Below are positions 58,191-64,000 of a stretch of 64,000 nt of DNA, piece after piece (positions within the stretch are counted from its first letter, which is position 1; each line of letters opens with the position of its first letter). The position numbers and the translations under genes were made by a program. Origin of the DNA: Luscinia megarhynchos (Eukaryota; Chordata; Aves; Passeriformes; Turdidae); NCBI GenBank assembly GCA_034336665.1, contig CM067592.1:53930473-53994472 (forward strand). The letters are read 5' to 3'. The notes beneath the pieces were generated by a model. That model made no database searches. It had not been told where the DNA came from and saw only the letters and a list, made by a program, of their open reading frames with translations.

Positions 58191-60801
58191 AAATCAATAC
58201 AGTTTTGCAGCTCACGGCATGCAGAATTTCTTAGCTTGGTATAGCTTTATTGCTGTTAATCTTATCTTCCTCTCACTCAAGAGAACAGTTTTGCCACTCA
58301 CTTTGAGAGAAGTAGGTTCAATCCAGTAAGTCTGCTTCCACAAATGTGGAAGTGCTTGGCACGAAAACACATGCAAATGTGTGAATCTTTGCGGTGTAGG
58401 GATGTAAGACAATGAACAGTCTCTGGCTTGAAAGCATCCCAGGAATAAATTAATTCAGACTACTCTGCTCATTTCTGAAAAGTTAAGCTCCTTGAATGCA
58501 GACTGCACTTTCTTAAAAAATCCACAGGTCTAATTCTCCAACAACATGCAGTGGCTCAGCTGTTTCAATGACTACATTTTGATTGTTTTTCTAAAGAGGC
58601 TTATCAATTGGAGAAATCTCATTAAAGGGAATTTTGCCCTTATAAGGCTTCCAGGATCCAGACTTTCTTGGCAACTCAGAATCTGATCTCAATTGCTAGG
58701 TTTTTCAAAATACATCTGTGTGTCATTACCCATAAAACTAATCCCAGCAACTTGAATCAGACTTTATATGTGAGAAAATGAGCACATATTTTCAAATACT
58801 TGCTGGATTGGGCACTGATTTTTAAATTTTTAAAAAATTTTTTTATGTCTAGAAATTTTTGGTGTATATCAGTGCATAAACCTTGATCCTACATCTTCTG
58901 CTCTACAAGGAGGAGAGAAATTTTTAAGCAAAAAGAGTAGAGCAGTATCTATATGTATCTAGTATGTCATTGGCCGACATATCTTGTTACTACACAGCAT
59001 CCTTGCCAAATATATATGCACTGGGTGGAAAATATGCTTTCTTCCTAATTAAGAAATTAGAGAGCAAAGATAAAAGTAGAGCATCTCCATTTCTGGACAA
59101 CAGAGACATAACTCATGTCAGATGCTGCAATTCTTATCACTTTCTCATTATGCACATTTATCATGGTCATTCATCTACTTATCAGGTCTGCATGATGGTA
59201 CAAACATCAAAAAAACACAAACAGCCATAAGGCCTCTAAAGAAGCATGACTTTGTGCCTGACCTTTGAAAATATATCAAAAACATTTAATGTTCTGTCTC
59301 AAAGACAGCAAATTATGTAAATTTCAAAGATTAAAGACAAGCCTGCAGAATATATATATATATAACTCTATTATCAACATACTTTTAATGGTCTGTGTCT
59401 CTTTTTTCATTGCTTGGTAAGCCAATCTCTTAAAAGTTTTAAATTGCCACTACATTCCTTACAAAAGCAAGGCTCAGCTGTGCCAGTTTACACAAACTAG
59501 GGATCAAACCCATGCTCATTTCTGAAAAATGGTCAGGTCTGGATCCTGTTGCTCTAGGGCTTTAAGCGAACCTGCCTACACTCTGGGGACAGCACAACTA
59601 CACCAGTGAGAAGGCAGGAGCAGGTTCTCTCCAACCACCTCAAGACTGCTGTGTGTGGAGCCACCACAGCCCTTTTCTGTGTGTGCTGCAGAGGCTCCTG
59701 GCCTGGCTTCGTGGATGACCAGATAAAAATAAAGGTGTCTCTTGTTGGCTTTGTCAAGTGATCAGCAGGTTCAATAAATCAGAATCATATTCTCTAAGAA
59801 AACCTAACTCCACTCCCAGAGCACATTGACAAGCTGATTTTTATAGCTGTTCTTTATAAGGATGACTGTCAGAAGAGCAGTGCACGGGGTATAATTAGCA
59901 AATACTGGTCTGAGACCTGTTGGTTGCTACTACTGGAAGCTGTTGGGAAGCAGAGGAAATGGCTTAGCTTCAGCAAACTGATGTCCTTGTATCCATGTTA
60001 TATATCCTTTCATTGAATTGAGTGTTGAAAGCAATCTAAGAAATATAGCCTTTTTGTGAGATATTTAAGAGTATATTAAAATTTTGCAAGATATTAATCA
60101 GTCTAAATTTTGTGATGAATAGTTAATTTAGTTGGCTTAAAATCAAAATGCGTGTAGTCTATTTACAGCTTTTGCTGCAGCTATCATATCACTTCACATG
60201 CTGTGTGACACTTTCACTGAAAGGTTTCAGCACCATACTCATAATGAGCACCTAAGACATCACAAGGAGTTGGAAGGTGATCAGACAAGAGCAGGCAAAA
60301 TGTCTTAAGCACTGCTTTAACTTCCAAACACTGCAAAAATGCATGTACCCTGGCTGCTTGAGTGTTAAAAGATATTGTGCCACAAGTACCTAGCAAAAGG
60401 GATGGTGGTGTTTGTGGTCCTGAAAGGAGTAATTTCAGATGGCAACAGTGTCACTGGGAGCTCCAGCTGAGACCCACCTGACGTGATCCTCTCAAGACAT
60501 GGTGTAACCCCAAATACAGCTGTTCTTAGCAATTCCACAGAGAGTGTCATTAAAGGATACGGGATGTATGACCCATAAGGGAGACATGAGGATGGAACAA
60601 TAAACATGAAGAAGAAAAGAAGGTAGAGGATTAGTCCCAGAAATCACAAAAGAAGGGTACAGAAAGCCTTTCCCCTTGATCCGAGAATCACAGAATGGGA
60701 TTTATCAACGTCTTCAGCCTAACAATGCTGCCCTGTAGGAGCTACCTTTGTAAGAAAGACCATAACTTGCAGAGCTATTAAAATTCAGACCTTATTTTCC
60801 T
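58191..60801. other. AT-rich noncoding DNA
   Basis: No gene is recognised. There is a (TA)7 repeat at 59351-59364, an AT palindrome at 58824-58840 and a GC-raised patch at 59560-59730. CGAGAATCACAGAATGG at 60682 matches the extreme CR1 3' end, but nothing CR1-like follows. Confidence 0.5.
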
Positions 60802-60864
60802 GAGAATGATAGCAAAAGTCCAAATAAAAATGCTTTTTTTATTTGGACTTTTGCTGTCATTCTT
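60802..60864. other. Near-perfect 28-bp foldback (hairpin)
   Basis: The left arm, 60803-60830, pairs with the right arm, 60836-60863, across all 28 positions with one G-T wobble (60810 with 60856), leaving a 5-nt loop at 60831-60835. A further G-T pair at 60802/60864 can extend it. The arms contain GCAAAAGTCCAAATAAAA and its complement. No TA or other target duplication is evident at the ends. An RNA from either strand would fold into a rod the size of a microRNA precursor, though the loop is short. Alternatives are a tiny palindromic transposon relic or a palindrome made by template switching during replication. Confidence 0.95.
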
Positions 60865-63389
60865 TTGCTAGAGGGATGATAGACTATGACAATGAAGATG
60901 CCGTCAAAATGATGTGTACAATAGGTCACCAAAAACCTACCCTTTGGTACACATTACTACATAAACCTTGATCTTGTAGGATAAGGCTATCAGTGGCAAG
61001 AGAAGGCACACAGCAAAAAACCCTTATGAAAGAAAATCTCTGTTTCTGTTACTGATCCCATGAGACCACACAGCCCATTGTTTCTGTTTTCACTGAACTC
61101 TCGCTGGGGCTCCGCAAGGATTTACAACTTTAGCACAGCATAATCAATTCAAATACTCTGAAAGCACAGCTCAGAGACTATCCAATCCAAACCAAAGTGA
61201 CAGTGACAAAGAGATAAAGCGTGTTTGGGAGCTGCACACTGACATTCCCAGAGCTAGAGAGTGTCGTGGCGCTGCGCCACCAGGCAGAATCAGAACGTAT
61301 GGGCAGGAGACAGGCTACTAATGTGCACAGCAGAAAGAGATTAAAACTGAAAGATGACAGGCTAAGCAGCACTGTTCTACCCACTGATGGCTGTGCAGAT
61401 GGTTAATGATGCTGATCTTTTTACACCACTTCCCTCACGTGTATAATGGGCCTGAAGCCAAGGGGGGAAAAGGAAACACCCCTACATTGCAGGGATTGTA
61501 ATATAGCAACAAATTTTCCTTTTTGCCCATGTTTGTTGGGTTTCGGTTGTATCGACAGAGTGTATCACACACAACGTATTAGCATTTTACAGAAAACACT
61601 GAACATGTTAACCTAAAGGTCCAATAAATTATACACAGAATATTCTGAGAGGGTTTAATGAAGAAAAATGTACTTTAAAGTTTAATTCACAGCAGTTTGT
61701 TGGTTTGTTTGTTTTTTCTTTTTTTAAGAGAGACTTACAGTCCTAAATGATCATTCAAGCCCCAGAACAGAAAATGCAATATAGTTGCATGATTGGAAAT
61801 GCATATAATTGTATAATCCTACTTCAGTGATGGTATTAAGATGACCTGCAGGTATTAAGTATGAAATATTTTGTGACTCTCAAATCTAATTTGGGGGAAT
61901 TAACTTACTACTATTTTTGCACTGCTGTAAGGCATAGACTGCATTTTTTAGTTTTCAGCTCCTAAAATATTTACCTTTCTGAAAGGTTAGATAGCAGGGT
62001 GAAACAACTTGGAATCAAGAAGGTAGTCTTGTAAGTAATAAATTTTAAAAGAAAGGGAGTGAAAACTGTCATCTAACAGACCTGCTTTGTAGATATGCAA
62101 ATCACAACAATTGAAATAAATTACTAACTCCTGCAGCTTTGAACAGCTACCAACTAGCAGGAGCAGACGCTCACACTGAGACAAGATTCACAATTCTTCT
62201 AGGCAGATCATTGGCAACATTTATTCAATCAGAACAAGATCTGTTTAAGTATGAAATTTTAAACACACAGAATTAACACCTAGAGATCGCTGTAGGAATA
62301 TATAAAACATGGAATTTAAAAATAAGTGCTATCTTGGTCAGTGACAGAAGCCCTCAGTTGTGTTGTGGGCTGCAAAATGGTTTAAACAGTATAGACAAAG
62401 CATGATGGGGCAATAGATCACAGTAATAACATTTGCAATAAACAATAACAGAACAAAGCAGACATCTATAAAAATCCCATGAGGAATTTGCCTTATCCAT
62501 AATTTTTCTTTACATTTGAGAAACTGTGTCAGGAAAGCCATTACAGCCAATGGCACCAATTAATTTCTGCAACTTTTAATGACATGTTCCTGGGTAAAAA
62601 CCTCAGATAATACCCCAGGCTCATGATTGATAGAAGCCTGTGTTTGATTTGTACCAGACTGTTGATTTTTTAGTATTTTTAAAGAGTCCCAGTGCAGCCA
62701 ATCAAGCAATCAACATGAAATACTCAGATCTTCTCTTGTAAAGTACAAGAAAACAGAAAGACAATGGGGCTTCCTTCATAAAGTTGACAGAATATTGGTG
62801 ATTTTATTTCAGCAGCTCTGCAGATGATGGATGACTCAAATTTTTATTCCAGAAGCAAATGATAGCCAAAAAAGAAACCCTAGAATCTCTTGCCATTCTG
62901 GATATTATTTTACATCTGGAAGGGCTGTTGAAATGCAGAAGAGATAAAAATAATTGATTTTGAGAGGTGAAACATCAGAATGAACTAATTTCATGTTTGG
63001 TTTTCTGGTTTTCAGATAACCAACAGGTTTCAAGCATATTAAAAAAATCCAGCTCTAATTTTTTTGTTTCTCTCTCCTACATAAGCATGTGAAGAATTTA
63101 GAAAATGCACACAGAATTCCCTATTATTTTCCAGAAGTGTTCGTCAACATCATTCTCCTAGAGTTTGAGGTCAGTTATAGAACTGAGCTGGAAACAGAGG
63201 TAGGTGCATCTTTGCTGCCTAGTGAGCCCTGTGCACCCATAGCAATGCACTCTTGCATCCCCATCTCTGTGACAGTAAGACGTATATAACCAGGGTGATA
63301 CTGAAATTAACTAATTATTCAAGTCTCTCAGTGAGAGCAGGGGAAATCCTGTGTTTGTTCATGGATTCCACAGGCAGCTGAGCAGGCAG
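60865..63389. other. Mostly AT-rich noncoding DNA
   Basis: No gene is recognised. A CpG-containing palindrome, GTGGCGCTGCGCCAC, lies at 61266-61280. A T/G-rich simple tract lies at 61696-61727. The rest has dense stops. Confidence 0.5.
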
Positions 63390-63780
63390 GGAAAGCTCTC
63401 TGGGCGTGAGGGCTGGGGCTGATGCCTGCACAGCAGAACTCTCAGCACGGGCACAAACAGGGAGAAAGTGGCAGGGGCTGGTTTCCTTCGGTGCCTGCTG
63501 GGCAGTGGGTGCTGTGATCAGCCCTTGCTGTTCTCTGGACAGCCAGCCAGGCCTGCAGCAGCCCTGTGAAATCTGCTCTACTGCTCCGCGGCGCGCTGGG
63601 CGTGGGGAGCAGCAAACCCACAGACCCAACCTTGTCAGAGAGCCTGGGGAAGTCAGGCTGGCTCTGTCCAAGGCTTCTGATGGATCCCTGAACTGCTCAG
63701 GACTTCCCAGAGCCTCCATGTTGGCCTGTCTGTAGCTGCTGGTGTCTGCCTCTGCCTGCCTCCCAAATTCCCACGGATGG
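63390..63780. other. GC-rich islet near the window edge
   Basis: A GC-rich block with CpGs at 63586-63602 (CTCCGCGGCGCGC) that keeps frames open on both strands (134 codons minus, 63315-63719; 109 plus, 63406-63735). No peptide is recognisable and no CR1 landmark is present. It could be a regulatory islet or an exon whose context lies beyond the window. Confidence 0.28.
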
Positions 63781-64000
63781 GATGTGTGTCCTCACATTCT
63801 GTGGAGAATACACCACAGGACAGTCCCTCTGAAACTTAGCTCTTAGAATGGCCTCTCTGTAGCTTTCCCAGTTATGAACTCAGTTTAATTTCTGAGATCT
63901 GTGGCTTTGATACCTGATGACTGTTAACTGCAGGTAAATATGAAACACGAGCATGGATCTCATTCATGAAACTGCCTCAGAGAGTTCCAATAATGCTAAT
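63781..64000. other. Unassigned noncoding DNA at window end
   Basis: Nothing recognised in the last 220 bp. Confidence 0.6.

Noticed and set aside
58824..58840. AAATTTTT/AAAAATTT inverted repeat
   Set aside because: Low-complexity AT sequence gives such palindromes by chance.
60682..60698. CR1-like terminal word (GAATCACAGAATGG)
   Set aside because: Only about 15 bp match; the expected GGTTGGAAGGGACC region does not follow, so it may be chance.

Overview
The window looks like bird nuclear DNA. It contains seven fragments of the CR1 (chicken repeat 1) LINE, five with the family's AGAATC/ACAGAAT-type 3' end, and one degenerate long terminal repeat of a common avian endogenous-retrovirus (ERVL-like) type. 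The background is AT-rich and CpG-poor, and interspersed repeats are sparse. A passerine is my best guess from the LTR type, but that is inference. There is no bacterial, organellar or viral-genome organisation.

I find no protein-coding gene, tRNA or rRNA that I can support. The longest open frames are about 150 codons, which is what chance gives in 64 kb. None resembles a family I know, and most have overlapping open frames of similar length on the same or opposite strand. The window is best read as intergenic sequence or the inside of a very large intron. Exons split by introns could still be hidden; the few strong acceptor-like sites are listed with low confidence.

Layout. 0-10 kb: AT-rich unique DNA with an old CR1/L3-type fragment at 3.4 kb, T/G-rich low-complexity DNA at 7.9 kb and a CTCF-like site at 1.46 kb. 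10.2-10.9 kb: a nested pair, with a CR1 copy inserted into an LTR. 11-30 kb: mostly unique, with a short CR1 at 17.0 kb, a possible MIR-like relic at 18.4 kb, a 27-bp AT-rich tandem repeat at 21.7 kb, and GC-rich islets at 20.4-20.85 and 25.1-25.45 kb. 30-38 kb: the repeat-richest part, with four CR1 fragments; two of them converge. 38-64 kb: unique DNA with simple repeats, a possible old dispersed repeat at 40.1 kb, GC-rich islets at 38.4-39.1, 44.2 and 63.4-63.8 kb, and several AT-rich stretches dense in homeodomain, POU and SOX-like words that read like conserved noncoding enhancers (best: 51.37-51.69 kb).

The clearest unexplained structure is a near-perfect foldback at 60802-60864, with a 28-bp stem and a 5-nt loop. 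It could be a microRNA-type precursor, a tiny palindromic transposon relic or a template-switch product. I did not find a multi-gene system. Conservation, repeat-database and expression data would be needed to test the regulatory and RNA proposals.
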